Shown here: in pieces, positions 24,639 to 35,727 of the stretch
Layout of the letters: every line of letters starts with the position of its first letter
How positions within the stretch are numbered: the stretch's first letter is position 1
Assembly (NCBI GenBank): GCA_050084515.1
Contig: CM114271.1
Coordinates: forward strand, 43,834,001 to 43,898,000
From: Blasia pusilla
Taxonomy: Eukaryota; Marchantiophyta; Marchantiopsida; Blasiales
Reading direction: 5' to 3'
Length of the DNA stretch: 64,000 bases
Position numbers and translations under genes: made by a program
Notes under the pieces: generated by a model
The model's database searches: none
The model's input: the letters and a program-made list of their open reading frames with translations, nothing else
What the model was told of the DNA's origin: nothing

Positions 24639-24652
24639 ACATGAGAAAGATG
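24639..24652 (+). promoter_or_regulatory. P self-complementary primer-binding site
   Basis: ACATGAGAAAGATG starts on the base after A1 and is the exact reverse complement of CATCTTTCTCATGT at 24464-24477, the presumed first 14 nt of the RNA. The layout is the same as in E1 and E2 but with a different sequence, so complementarity rather than sequence has been kept. This supports self-priming. Confidence 0.78.
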
Positions 24653-25645
24653 TCAGGGGGCTGGTGAAAATTCGTTGTTTGCAGGTAGATAAGCGAGTTG
24701 CCTCGGTGGGGAGCCCCTGGAGAACTAGGGTAGAGCAGTAGCATAGTGACGGACAGGAGTGCTCGGGTGTAGCACTCAAGTACAGTAGCGTTGAGAGAAT
24801 GGCGTAGTCAAAAAATGGGAAGGGGAGTATTTTGGTGCAAGAAACCATAGCCGTCGTGAGGGCAGCGAGGCTAGGTCAAGTCTAGGGTTAGGGCGTGGAC
24901 CTCCTTCCCGCATAGGGCGCGGCCCTCCCCCCTCCCCCCCCCTTTCCCCCCCTATTTCGGAACCCCCCCTGCATTAACTGCCCTGCCCATAGGGATGCGG
25001 GCCCCGTAAGTCCCCCAAGGGGCCATTAAGACCCATAGGGACATGGGCCAAGGGCCCAGTCCTTTTAGTTTCCCCCTACGTAGTAAACTTAGTTATGTGG
25101 TTCGGAGTGCCGTGGTCGGCGCTTTCCGGATGTGGTTGGTCAAAAGACGTGGTTGGGAGGGACGAAAGTGGCCGACAGGGTCGACGTGGTTGGAGGTACA
25201 GTCGACATGGTGGAGGCGCGGGTGACGTGATAGACGGGCATGGTTGTGGAGGAGTGGATGTTGACGGTGGAGTAGGTTGGTGGGCGTGATCAGGTTACCC
25301 ATTCGAGTCCCTTTTCTCGCATTTATCTTATGTGATTGAGAGTGTTGGGTATTGGGTAGTAGCTGGTGCTAGGTGGGTGGAGTAATGGTGACGAGTGTAG
25401 ACTCTTTTCATGTATAGCATGTTGGTGGATATACGGTGATTGCGGAGTAGGGGTCGCATGTATGACCCGAGAGTGTCGGTAGGTTAGGTGAGTTAGTGGG
25501 AGGCTCATGGTGAGCCTGAGTGTTGAGTGTGCGTGAGGTTGGGTGTGTCATCACGGGATTGACGTTAGCATAGGTGAACTAGTGAGGAGTGTGGGAGACT
25601 CTCCGTGAGTCTGAGTGCTTAAGTGGGTGAGACAGGGTTGTCATC
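24653..25645 (+). other. P leader
   Basis: The leader is non-coding, with a strongly C-rich part at 24900-24970 and G-rich direct-repeat-like text around 25500-25620. Frames here are motif-free. Confidence 0.55.
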
Positions 25646-26938
25646 ATGGCGTTCTTCCAGGGTTCGGAAGAACGGGGTAGTGCCAGCAGTAGTAGTGGTG
25701 TGACACGGAGTGGAGTGAGATATCGAGGGGTTACGAGTGAGGAGCTACCGTGACAGCCATCTGTGGCTAGATCGTCATCACTAGACATCGGGTTTGGTGA
25801 TGAGATCGCAGACGGAGGCATTATCACTTGGCAGGAGATGGACGATATGGGCCATTGGGGCATGCGTTGTTTGTCGAGTGTAGTGGGCACCATCGACTTA
25901 GATGATTTTATCTCGGAGTTCGACACGTGGTGCGACTTCCCGGAGATACGGACGCCAACACGATTCAACCCTTTCATGGCATGGAAGGGGTTGTTCTAGC
26001 ACTTGGAGGGTCCTCTGATGGATGACTACATGGAGTTTCGATCACTATATTTAGTAGAGATCGATGCCTGGAGGATGTATTGGGCACCAGGGTATGTGTC
26101 CACTAGTGGTCGCGAGGCATATGATGGGATTATGAGAGGAGAGAGACCCACACCATCAGCCCGGAGATTAGATGGAGAGGAGGGCAGTGAGACTGGCAAT
26201 ATGGCAGAGACCTCTGGTGGTAGAGGGCCACCCAGCTTTAATCCCACAGTGGAGTTCTTACGACAGTTGGGGAAGAGCTACCAAGATGTACACACCGACA
26301 AGCTGAAGAGTCTACAGGATTTTCAGCGACGATCGGGTGAGAGTGTGAGAGAGGCATTCACGCGCATGAGGAGGTTGATCATTGCTACTTATGGAGTGAC
26401 TAAGGTGCATCAGTCCAATATTGGTATGGGGTTCTCGACCGAGAACTACAGAGGAGAGTCCGAGATGCGATGTTGATTCACACAGCGAAGCCTCCATTGA
26501 AGGTGGTCTTCAAGTTGTCTGAGCGTTTTGAGCTCAACATGAGTAAGGAGCAGGTAGTGACCGCTGGATTTTCTCGAGAGTCGATAGGTCTACGAGCGAC
26601 GGTGATTCTTTATGTGCCACAACGAGCACCTGTACCACGGGAGCGGGCCAATGTGCCCAAAGAGCAGGGCGGGTACCGTGAGCCTATGAGGCAACGACCC
26701 GTACTTGCATATGTTGCCCAACAGGGACCGATGTTGTCTTGTTGGACGTGTGGAGGGGCCCATAGGCAGACAGACTGCACACAACATGGGAGAGGACCAT
26801 GAGCGCCTCCGATTGCTCAAGAGCCACAGAGGATGGCCCCACTAGAGTATCAGTGTGACTATTGCCACAAATATGGTCACACTAGGGATAGATGTTTTGA
26901 CCTTCATCGAGAGGCACGTCCAGAGGTAGGCCGAGGGC
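25646..26938 (+). pseudogene. P gag with two zinc knuckles
   Basis: The start is MAFFQGSEERG. A stop follows at 25753 and another at 25997 (between MAWKGLF and HLEGPLMDDY). Capsid blocks EFLRQLGKSYQDVHTDKLKSL and RRSGESVREAFTRMRRLI follow. Two zinc knuckles remain: CWTCGGAHRQTDC (near 26740) and CDYCHKYGHTRDRC (near 26860; CX2CX4HX4C). The proteins would form the particle and bind RNA. Confidence 0.82.
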
Positions 26939-27580
26939 TTGGGGGCAGTCGTACTGGAGGAGGTTGGGGGAGTTCTTCCTAGACGTGGTGCTAGAGGACC
27001 ACCACCAGCCAGAGGAGATAAAGCAGGAGCACCAGAGCTGGCACTTCTCTCACACATCGATCAGTTGGAGAAGAGGATTGCTGCCATGACGATGATGCAG
27101 CTCAGGGAAGGCACGAAGCGGCAAGCAGCTAGTGTGGCTCCAAATTCTACCTCTTACCCTGACCCGGGTGAGGATCTCGCTAGTATGGGGTTTATGTGTA
27201 GTGCAACTCAGGTTAAGGCGGTTGCAGTGGTGACTCGGGGTGTTGCAAGACGCACTGAGCCATCCAGAGGTCAAGTTGAGATTGACCCATTGTAGGAGAC
27301 CGATGGGCGGCAGGCCAAGGTTCCACAGTCATTCACATTGTTAGAGGCACTACACACACCATCGATGGTACCTCGACGACCAGCGGTGCCTACAGGTCAG
27401 GAAGGTATGTCGACGTCATGAGGAGTTGGAGTGAAAACTCCTATCTCGGCTCGAGTGGAGTCAGTGTCGACCATAGTGTTAGAGGTGGCCACCAGAGTGA
27501 GCCAGACTCCGCTATTTTCCGCCATAGAGTTTGCGACGTTGGGAGTTAGACCAGCTGAGGTGTTTTGACTGGCCGCCACA

Positions 27581-28222
27581 TTGTGTGAGCGTGGAAAGGT
27601 GATTGCTTCTTGTTCAGAGGTAGTTGAGGAGGTGGTGGACTTGCCCTCAAAGCCGGTGCTCGAGATGTCTCCCACAGAGTCATGGCATGCGGCAGCGGCG
27701 ATGTTGGTAGATATGCCAGCTCGAACGGCCATAGAGCAAGCAGTGGTGACACCTAGAGTGGTGTTACCGGATAACCGAGTTGGAGTATTTTGCTTGGTTA
27801 GTTCGACGGGGATAATATACCACCTGGAGCGTGTCCTACTTGATTCGGGAGATCAACCCTTGATGTTAGGGAAGACGGCATGTTTAGCGTTGGGGTTACG
27901 GAAGGTCGACATTGAGCCTTGTCCCTTAATGATACAGACCTCGATTGGGGGCATGTCACCCACGCTGTATATGACTTGACAGGAAATAGTTTTCAGAGTC
28001 CAGCCAGAGCATGCGATGGATAGTGCTATGGTGCGCACACGTGCAATTATGACACCAGCTGAGTCGTACAATATGTTGGTGAGGAGTACAGTGTTATATC
28101 CCCTAGGATTCATCCTTGACTTCTGGGAGGAGACCATTGCTTCTTGGCGAGCGTGGTGGTCAAGTGACGGCCGGATGAGTCAACTACCCGTGCAGTTTGC
28201 GGGACGAGGTGGTCGATCATGA
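27581..28222 (+). pseudogene. P aspartic protease
   Basis: VLLDSGDQPLMLGKTACLALGL (near 27833) holds the catalytic Asp. A stop at 27977 separates it from the second block (AESYNMLVRSTVLYPLGF, near 28065). It is followed by the methyltransferase linker. Confidence 0.8.
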
Positions 28223-30623
28223 GATGAGTCTCTGACCACGTTGGCATCTTTCACATGTAGTGTTATCTGGCCAAGAGAGTTGTTGGAGGGGAACGCACAT
28301 GCGGAGGATATCCCAGTAGCGGATAGTCCCACAGAGAGACAGGCCATGGCGGGTGCCTCTTCCCATGTTGGCGAGAGCTCTTCACCATTGTGGGGTACGA
28401 CTCGAGAGCTACAGAGGAGTGCCGACGACCTTGTGAGGCAAGCGTGGAGTCATGCCTTTATCCCGGAGCAGCGAGAGTCACGTGGCGATCGAGCTCCTAG
28501 AGTGGAGACATTGACCCCACTGGATACCACACTTGTTGTGTGGCAGTGTCTAGAGGAGGCTGTTAGGGTGTTAGATCTCTTTGGAGGGATTAGCACCGGA
28601 TAAGCTGCAGTATTGCAGGCGGGCATACGGGTGCATTAGTACCTTTATGTGGAGAGAGATGAGATTGCGCGGCGAGTATCATTATGTCACATAACAAGAT
28701 TGATCCAAAGGTATCTTGAGTTGTTGCCGGTATCTATAGTACGGGGATATCAACATACACTACCCGCCGCGCGACATCTCTTTGGTGGGGGCACAAGATC
28801 TGGATAGAGTTAGCACCATTAATTTGGTGATTGTTGGATGGCCATGTCACGGTCATTCATCAGCTGGCCGAGGGTTTGGATTGCAGGATCCGAGGTCAAG
28901 GATATTTTGGGAGATGCTGCGAGTAGTATGACACTTGCAGGAGAGTCAGACATGTTCTCCGGCATACATTTTGGAGAACGTGCCGTTGTTGGGAGACAAT
29001 CGTGCACGTGTGATGACGAGTGTGCATCAGGTGAGGTCCTGGTTGGGACCTGCTGTGTTGTTAGATACAGCGTGAGTTGGATCACGCGCCCATTATCCAC
29101 AACTGTGGTGGATGAACTTCATACCATCAGAGGTACTGAGTCAAGCATACGATGTCCAGAAAGCACCACATATGTCGTGCGCCTACTCTCCTTGAACGTC
29201 AATCTCTAGTATTAAGGAAGCGTACGTTCAGTTGGACACGCTCTCATTGCCGACCTGCACCCAAACACGCACTCTCATTAGTCAGCTTTGGGTCAGTCAC
29301 TCATCCAACCCACCGAGTATTCTACTCAGCGTCTCATCAAGCTCAACCCTCCTTGCTTTCTAGGTTCCAAACACGGCAAGTCCTGCAAGACTTGGAACAG
29401 ACTTTCTGGTTAGTCCAGGAACCTAAAACGGCACTTACGCGCCTGGCGGTCCCAAGTGTCCAATGGACCTTGTGCGAGTTCCTAGCCGAGACCCAAGTAA
29501 TTGAGTTGCAGGTTGGAATCCAAGAGGGATGTCTAAAATCGCCTCACTAGACTTGGTTCAAGTTTTCAAGCCCAACTCCAAACTCTCGATCCGTTCCATG
29601 CCCTTGAGCCGCCCCGTGGCGCCCAAAGTGGGGTTTGAGTCCCAAACACCCTTGGAGACCTTCCCCCTTACTAGTACTTTGGGAGATCTCCAAACACCCC
29701 CTACCTTTGGAAAAAGATGGTCGAGCCCTTCATTGTGGCCCTCAACCTGATTCTACTTACAGTCGTTTTTGGGTTGTTTCTCAGCCGCTGCTTATGCGTT
29801 TTCAGAGATCTTTACTACGTTTGAACTAGCTTTCTATAAGCTTTCCAACGCGTCCTTACTCGTTCCAAACGCATCTTGGCGCTAAAAGTTATGGCCATAA
29901 ATATAGTCGGAAACTCTCAAACGCTGGTGGCGTCCCAAATCCGGATTCCTTCCTTTGGCAACCCACTTCCTAGACTTGACTCCTCTCAAGTCTTGATCCG
30001 CGTTTGGTCCAGGTTTCTCAGTCGCAACCACAACATATGAAACGCGAAGCCTCGCTTGCGTCTCGTCTCTTGTCTCTTCTTCGAGACCACTCCAACGCGC
30101 AAACCATCTTAGCGTGAGCCCGCTAATGTTCCGATGTTCTACTTTGGCACTCGGTTGGTCATGAGGATCGTGACAACATCTCATAGTGGATGCTATTTTA
30201 GGCTCAGGGCGTCGATCTCAGGTGGTGATGCGGGATGATAGACCACCGTTGGCGATGGCCAATTGGGTGGGGGAGTTGAGGGCAGCCTCACCTACGCTGG
30301 TGAGCTTCCCATCATCCCATGCCTTTCATCGGGGAGGGCCACGCATGATTTGGGATGAGGTGACCCGAGCAGTGGAGGAGCCTATTGCAGATGAGCGTGA
30401 GCGCGCCATGGGGTTTGCTATAGGTACTACGGCGGTGCCAGGTATGACTGAGGCATCCCGGAGACAGGTGTTGGGGCAGGCGGTGGACCTCACCTCTCTC
30501 ACATGGATAGTCACCCTAGGAATGGCTGAGGAGAGACGGATGCGAGTGTCATCCATGCCGTCACGTCCACAAGTTGGACCATTGCCTACAGGGTTTGTAC
30601 AGGCATTGGCGATTGCCGGATGA
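28223..30623 (+). pseudogene. P cytosine-C5 DNA methyltransferase, interrupted
   Basis: Motif I VRVLDLFGGISTG (near 28565-28603) runs into a stop; YLYVERDEIARRVS follows. Motif IV reads VIVGWPCHGHS (near 28825-28860; Pro-Cys kept, Gln to His). GLQDPRSRIFWEMLRVV, LENVPLLGDN (motif VI, near 28970) and SRAHYPQLWWMNF (motif VIII) follow. A 1-kb solo LTR (29173-30175) cuts the domain; the rest (30186-30623) carries SFPSSHAF, DERERAMGFAIG (motif IX) and RRQVLGQAVDLTSLTW (motif X). It is clearly homologous to the E1 and E2 domains. Confidence 0.86.
29173..30175 (-). mobile_element. 1-kb solo LTR, copy b
   Basis: On the minus strand it begins TGTCACGATCC and ends GCGCACGACA. Flanks are ACATA (29168-29172) and ACATC (30176-30180). 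It interrupts the methyltransferase frame of P at a place that is continuous in E2 (around 56240). It is close to copy c. Confidence 0.83.
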
Positions 30624-30820
30624 GGAGAGACAGGCACCCATGGACTTCTTGGGGCGTCGTTCGAGTGGAGAGTGCGAAGGCGGCCAGAGCAATACATGTT
30701 CATTTTTTGGATGTGGAGCATGGGGTAGGAGGTCAGAGTGGAGTGGTTGTTGCGGAGGTGGCTAGAGTTGCTACATAGCAACCAAAGCCGGAGGTTGCGT
30801 CCTCTTCGAGTGAGGTCACG

Positions 30821-31582
30821 ATGAAGACTTGGGAGCTTGTGATAGGTCTCAAGTTGATAGGAGGAGAGCGACGGCAAGTTCATCGGTTTTTGAGAGGGCA
30901 TGTTAGTTGTTTTTCCTTCAATATGAGAGACTTGGGTACGCTGAAGGGTCTCGGTATACGGATTGAGTTGGCTAGTGATACGCCGATCTTTTGTCGACCC
31001 TACAGGTATTCTAATATGGAGCGAGCCTTGATTCAGAGTAGGAGTGAGGAATTTTGGAGGCAAGACTTGTGGAGTTATCACATGGGGAGTATGCATCCGC
31101 CACAGTCATGCCGGCGAAGAAGGATATGTATGGCAATTGGACGGATAGGGGGATGTGTGGAGATTACCGTCCTATCAACCGAAAGACGAGGTCAGACGTA
31201 CTCGGTTAGGGGTCGCCCATTCCAGTTACATACGGATTGGAGCATGTTGGGTCTAGGAGCAGTGCTTACTTATAGAGATGACAAGGAGAGGGAGTTCATT
31301 TTGGATTACGCAAGCCGATCAAACAATATTGCAGAGGCAAAGCACAAGTCCTACAAGGGAAAGTGCTTGGCTGCAGTGTGGGCCGTGGCACAATTTAGGT
31401 GCTATTTATTCGGTAACCCTTTAATACTTATCACTGATCATCAGCCGTTGAGGTGGTTGATGGAGTCCGACAAGCTTACGGAAAAGCTTGCCATGTGGGC
31501 TCTATTACTACAGGAGTATGAGTTTGAGGTGGTTCATAGGCCAGGTCGGGCTGAACTAGGATGCGGATGGATTGAGTCGTAA
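30821..31582 (+). pseudogene. P reverse transcriptase / RNase H with internal deletion
   Basis: RT starts ETWEL-like (LKLIGGERRQVHRFLRG, ASDTPIFCRPYRYSN) and then, near 31195-31205, jumps from the middle of RT (VEITVLSTERRGQTY) to RGRPFQLHTDWSMLGLGAVL of the RNase H tether. The YxDD catalytic core, thumb and connection are gone. RNase H retains DHQPLRWLMESDK. The deletion borders differ from those in E1. Confidence 0.86.
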
Positions 31583-31787
31583 CCCATATCCGAGTCAGAG
31601 AGACCACACAGGAGAGAAGATGGCACGGAGAGAAGATGGTGCCTGGTTGGCATGCATCTGCTTATCTTTGTTGGTTGACTATGGTAGGTCAGCCATAGGT
31701 GATGACTCTAGTGGTGGATTTGGATGATGAGTCTTTGGATCCGAGATCAGTGAGGAGGCGACGGGTGGTCGTGATATCCATGACGAC

Positions 31788-33175
31788 GTGGAGGTTATGG
31801 AGTTCTTGCGCACTAGCGTCATAACGAGCATAGTGAGTGTTAGGGAGCGGGATTGGATCCTACAGAGAGCTAGGAGGTTCAGGTGGGAGGGGACTCATAT
31901 TTTGCGGGTATGGGGAGATGGTAGGATACGAATGGTACCTCATCCTTCCCAACAAGCATGTGTAGTATGACATGCCTATGAGGAGTTGGGGCATTTTGGA
32001 GTAAAGCGTACTTACAGCTTACTCCAAGTTGAGTATTGGTGGCGCGGCATGCATATTGGGGTAGAGCAATTAGTGGCCAGATATTTGGTATGTGAGTGCG
32101 AGTATCCTTCAATGCTCCCACTCCGCACTTACATCCTTTTCCGATTATGGGTTTAGGTTATTGGTGGAGTTTAGACTTTGCAAGACCTTTGCCATTGACG
32201 GGGCATCATCATAGGTACATTTTGGTCATGGTGGAGCATTTCTCCAAGTGGATAGAGTTGGTGGCACTATCGGACAAGGCAAGCAAGGGAACAACTTATG
32301 CGTTTCTAGATCGTGTGCTTAGTCACTTTGGTGCACTGGCGGAGGTATTGACTGACAAGGGTACCAAGTTCAGGGGCGAGTTTCAGGCCTTGTGTGATCA
32401 GGTGCTGATAGATCACCGCACCACGTCCACAGATCATCCTGAGGCGGATGGATTGGCGAAGAAAGTAGTACAGATGGTGAAGAGAGGATTACGTAAGTAT
32501 GGCTTGCAGTGGGGACAGTTGAGGGAGTGAGACCTACAGTTGCCATGGTTGGCTATGGGTTATCGCTTTAGTAGACATGCATCTTTGGCGTCATTTTTAC
32601 CGTACTTTTTGCTCTTCGGGAGAGATCCAGATTTACTTGCAGCTATTCGACGTGACATGGCGGAGGTGTTAGATCTTGATGATCCAGATGTGTGGGTATA
32701 AGCGTGTTCTCATATGGCGGAGATTTTTCGTAGAGTCATGCCTATGGCCTTTGAGAACTTGGCTATTGCTCAACATAGAGATACATTGAGGTACGCGACC
32801 ATTCGTGGAGGAGGTTATCGTCCAAGGATTAGGAGGTTTCATCCTGGAGATTACGTGTATTTACAATAGGCGGCATCCACGACCCTAGATATCACTGCAT
32901 GGCGCACAATCCTACGTGTGCACGAGGTATTACCGACCGAAGTCCTCTTGTTGGAGGGACGGGATGGTATGGTTTGGAAGGATCATGTGCATAATTGTGC
33001 GCCATGTCATCTTCTGAACGTAGACGGGATAGTGGATCCGAGCTTGGTAGTGGTACCTGCAGGCTTGAGGTGTATGTTGTGCGGATCTACGAGGGGTGCA
33101 GCCACCATGTTGGTATGTGATGGTTGTTCTCAGGGGTGGCAAATGTCATGTTTGACCCCCCCCCCTCCTTCTTGA
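31788..33175 (+). pseudogene. P integrase and decayed PHD finger
   Basis: Integrase zinc-site text (HAYEELGHFGVKRTY, then a second cysteine pair) lies around 31965-32095. The core (32096-32530) has SLDFARPLP, LTDKGTKFRGEF and DHPEADGLAKKVVQ, where the Glu of D,D-E has become Lys. The C-terminal part reaches GDYVYLQ. The PHD block (32918-33175) keeps CMLC and CDGC but has GWQMSC instead of GWHMMC, so the zinc-binding His is lost. A C-run expansion near 33150 shifts the frame and removes the last cysteine pair. Confidence 0.84.
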
Positions 33176-33285
33176 TGTAGTTCTCACATGACAATGGATG
33201 TGTCTGAGATGTATATAGGGTAGTAGGTCATGTCAGAGAGATATGATATTGTCTATCTGGAGTTAGGGAGATCCAACTGCCAGCT

Positions 33286-33294
33286 AGGGGGGCG
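33286..33294 (+). other. P polypurine tract
   Basis: AGGGGGGCG ends on the base before B1 and is identical to the E1 nonamer. Confidence 0.75.
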
Positions 33295-33432
33295 GTTGTG
33301 TGATCTCCATATATATGTATGAGTTGATTTCTGTACATGTGTGGATCTACCCGTGTGTGGGGAAGATCAGTGTTGTGTGATGTAGATGTGACCAGCGATG
33401 TATGTTGTATAGCGATATGTATGCGCACGACA
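33295..33432 (+). repeat. P terminal repeat B1
   Basis: The 138-bp segment starts GTTGTGTGATCTCC and ends TGCGCACGACA. About ten differences separate it from B2. GT (33433-33434) lies between it and A2. Confidence 0.88.
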
Positions 33433-33434
33433 GT

Positions 33435-33914
33435 TGTCACATCTGAGTAGCCGATAGGCCGAGATCTATCGTGGATAGGGCGTAAGAGCCAGCGGAGTAT
33501 CTTGAGTGTAACTTTGTCCCACGGTGTCGGATGAGGTTGAGGATAGGTTCATTGTGTTAGGAAGGTTTTTTCTGATAACTTTCCTGTTGAGGTATTTCAC
33601 AACCGGGTGACTTGTTGACCAGGTCACCCGCCCCTAGTAACCTGTGCATGTAGGTTACCAAGAGGATAGCTTTTTTTAGGGGAAGAGCCTTTTGGCTCTT
33701 CCCAACCCTATATAAGGGAGGAAGATGGCTTTCCCAAGCCATCATTCTCATGTTGGGCCATTGGAGCACCCGTCTTGTATGTGTGTGAGATAGGACTAGG
33801 GTTTTAGCATCTAGGTTCCTTGATAGCGTAGGATGGACAAGGCTCGATATGTCGATGTAGATTGAGGAGTGGAGTTTTAGGCTGGGTGTGCTATTTTTAT
33901 TACTCTTTAATTTT
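33435..33914 (+). repeat. P terminal repeat A2
   Basis: The 480-bp segment starts TGTCACATCTG and ends TTTAATTTT. It holds the TATA box at 33709-33716 and the RNA-start region CATCATTCTCATGT (33740-33753), one base changed from A1. It adjoins B2 directly. Confidence 0.88.
33604..33703 (+). promoter_or_regulatory. three consecutive inverted repeats upstream of the TATA box
   Basis: CGGGTGAC/GTCACCCG (33604-33611, 33623-33630), GTAACCT/AGGTTAC (33637-33643, 33652-33658) and GGGAAGAGCC/GGCTCTTCCC with a TTTT loop (33680-33689, 33694-33703). The same series with small changes is in A1 (about 24330-24427). They could be protein-binding sites or RNA hairpins. Confidence 0.65.
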
Positions 33915-34051
33915 GTTGGTGATCTCTATGTATATGTATGAGTTGATTTTTGTACATGTGTGGATCTACCAGTATGTGGGGAAGATCGGTGTTGTGTGGT
34001 GTAGATGTGACCAGGGATGTATGTTGTGTAGCGATATATATGCGCACGACA
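33915..34051 (+). repeat. P terminal repeat B2
   Basis: The 137-bp segment matches B1 and ends TGCGCACGACA at the junction with Copia coding DNA (reverse strand LPLGRKVV). Confidence 0.88.
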
Positions 34052-35596
34052 ACCTTTCTACCTAGTGGGAGTGAGGTGAATGACCATGTGTTATTCAACC
34101 TCATAGATTCAAGCTCTTGTTCAATTTCATCCTTACAGTGAAATGCTTGCTAGCCAAAGAGAGCTTCTTTATAGGTCTTAGGTTCTTTAATATGGACATG
34201 CTTCTCTCATTGACTCAATAATCCATGAGTAAACTTCTCCTTCTCTAGATTCCTAGGGAGTGACTCTTAATGGGCTACATCATATTTCTGCAATAGACTT
34301 GAAACCCTTTTACATCTTCTTGTTCCAACACTTGCTTATGTTGGATTTTTATTGTTGGACTCTATTGAACAATTTTTGGCTTCATCTAAACTTGTTTCAG
34401 TACAACATCAAGAAATGTGTTATTTTTTGGAATCATAATAACATTCGTACTCGTGCTTGGAGAAGAAGGAATTAGTGCAAAAGCTTTACATCCAAAACTT
34501 TTAATGTGATTAAGAACTAGAGGGTCTTTGTGCCAAATCTCATAAGACGTTTTATGACCCTCCTCAACCCTTTTTGGTGCTCACGTTGGAAATATGTTTT
34601 GGAAGTTTTTTGCTCTTACTATCAATTCTCTATGCCTATAAGCCTTTCCAAGACTTCATTGTTCTAGCATTACAAGTATACTACAAGTCGAAGTTTTACT
34701 TTTCCTCTAAGTTACTCCATTATGTTATGGAGTGCGGGGGATTGGAAATTGAAATCGGTGGAAAGATATTCTCCTCCATTATCACATCTTATCAAATTCT
34801 ATTTTTTCTCCCTCACTGGTTGTCTACTAGAGTTCTTATAATAGAAACTTATGAAATACTTTGGATTTCTGCTTTAAAAGATACTTAAAAAAATCATCTA
34901 TGAAAGTTAAGAAATATCTTGCTCTGCTATATGCACATGTGTTTAAGAGTCCACAAACATCATAATGTACTAAGCCAAGACCATCTTCAGCCCTCTTACC
35001 ACCATCTTTGGGGAATTTTTCCCTTACTTGCTTTAATTGGATGGATGCGGTGCAAATAGGAAAGTCATCAATGTCTACTCCCTTGTTTTTGAAATGCTAT
35101 GAGTCTGTCTTGGCTGATGTAGTAGAGTTTCTCATGTCATAATCCATCATTAGTTGTTATAGGGAGAACAATGACGTCCTTGCATGTTGATTTTTTGCTT
35201 GATTGCTAAGGTGTTATGGATTCACCTAATATATACAACTTGTTCTTTGATCTACGAATTGCTATTTTTACTTCAACTTTGTTGTTGAAGGTATAACACG
35301 ATTCTTGATTGTGATGTGTCCTTTTACTTGATCAAATTGATCCACTAAGAATTAATTCCTCTTTAGACTACAAACAAACAACACATTCTGGGATAATAGT
35401 TTATACTCCATTCAACAACGTACTTGATGCACACCGATTGCATTCCTTGAATAAACAAGGTTGTTTCATCTCCCACATACACCATTGATCGCTTATTTAT
35501 ATAACTAGCTTGAAACCTGGTAAATGTGTTGAGGTCATGAGCCATATGTTGAGTAGCTCCTACATCCTCATACCAAGTTATATCTGGAGTACTCAA
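34052..35596 (-). pseudogene. Copia protease, integrase and RT start
   Basis: The protease block WYEDVGATQHMAHDL (35575-35535; usual Asp-Ser-Gly reads Asp-Val-Gly) with VYVGDETTLFIQGM follows the Copia pattern. Integrase text (FLTFIDDFFKY, near 34905) and the RT opening ELESMRLNNTWSFTSLPLGRK (34115-34055) follow in other frames. Coding is heavily decayed and stops at the right end of P; the downstream part resumes at 24190. Confidence 0.75.
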
Positions 35597-35727
35597 GAAA
35601 ATTAGGGTTGTTTCATAGACTATATAGCCCTAGACTCTTACTAGAGTCTACCTCTATAGCTTTGGACTTAGCTAGAGAGGCAGAGTTATAGTAAGTAAGG
35701 CAATAAAAACAACATATATCTGTAAGG

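Larger units (their letters stand above)
24194..34051 (+). mobile_element. P: diverged Ty3/Gypsy element with methyltransferase and PHD finger, split direct repeats
   Basis: The order is A1 (24194-24638), self-complementary primer site, leader, gag, zinc knuckles, protease, methyltransferase (split by a solo LTR), RT/RNase H (core deleted), integrase, PHD remnant, polypurine tract, B1, GT, A2, B2. The right end CGACA (34051) abuts Copia RT codons directly. The first ~30 bp of A1 and about 500 bp of Copia RT are missing at the left junction, which fits one deletion. P differs widely from E1/E2 in its terminal repeats but has the same architecture. Confidence 0.87.

Noticed and set aside
24194-34051. 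Tyrosine recombinase element (DIRS/Ngaro/PAT)
   Set aside because: I looked for a tyrosine recombinase because of the split repeats; none is seen, and a Ty3/Gypsy D,D-E integrase with HHCC site is present in all copies.
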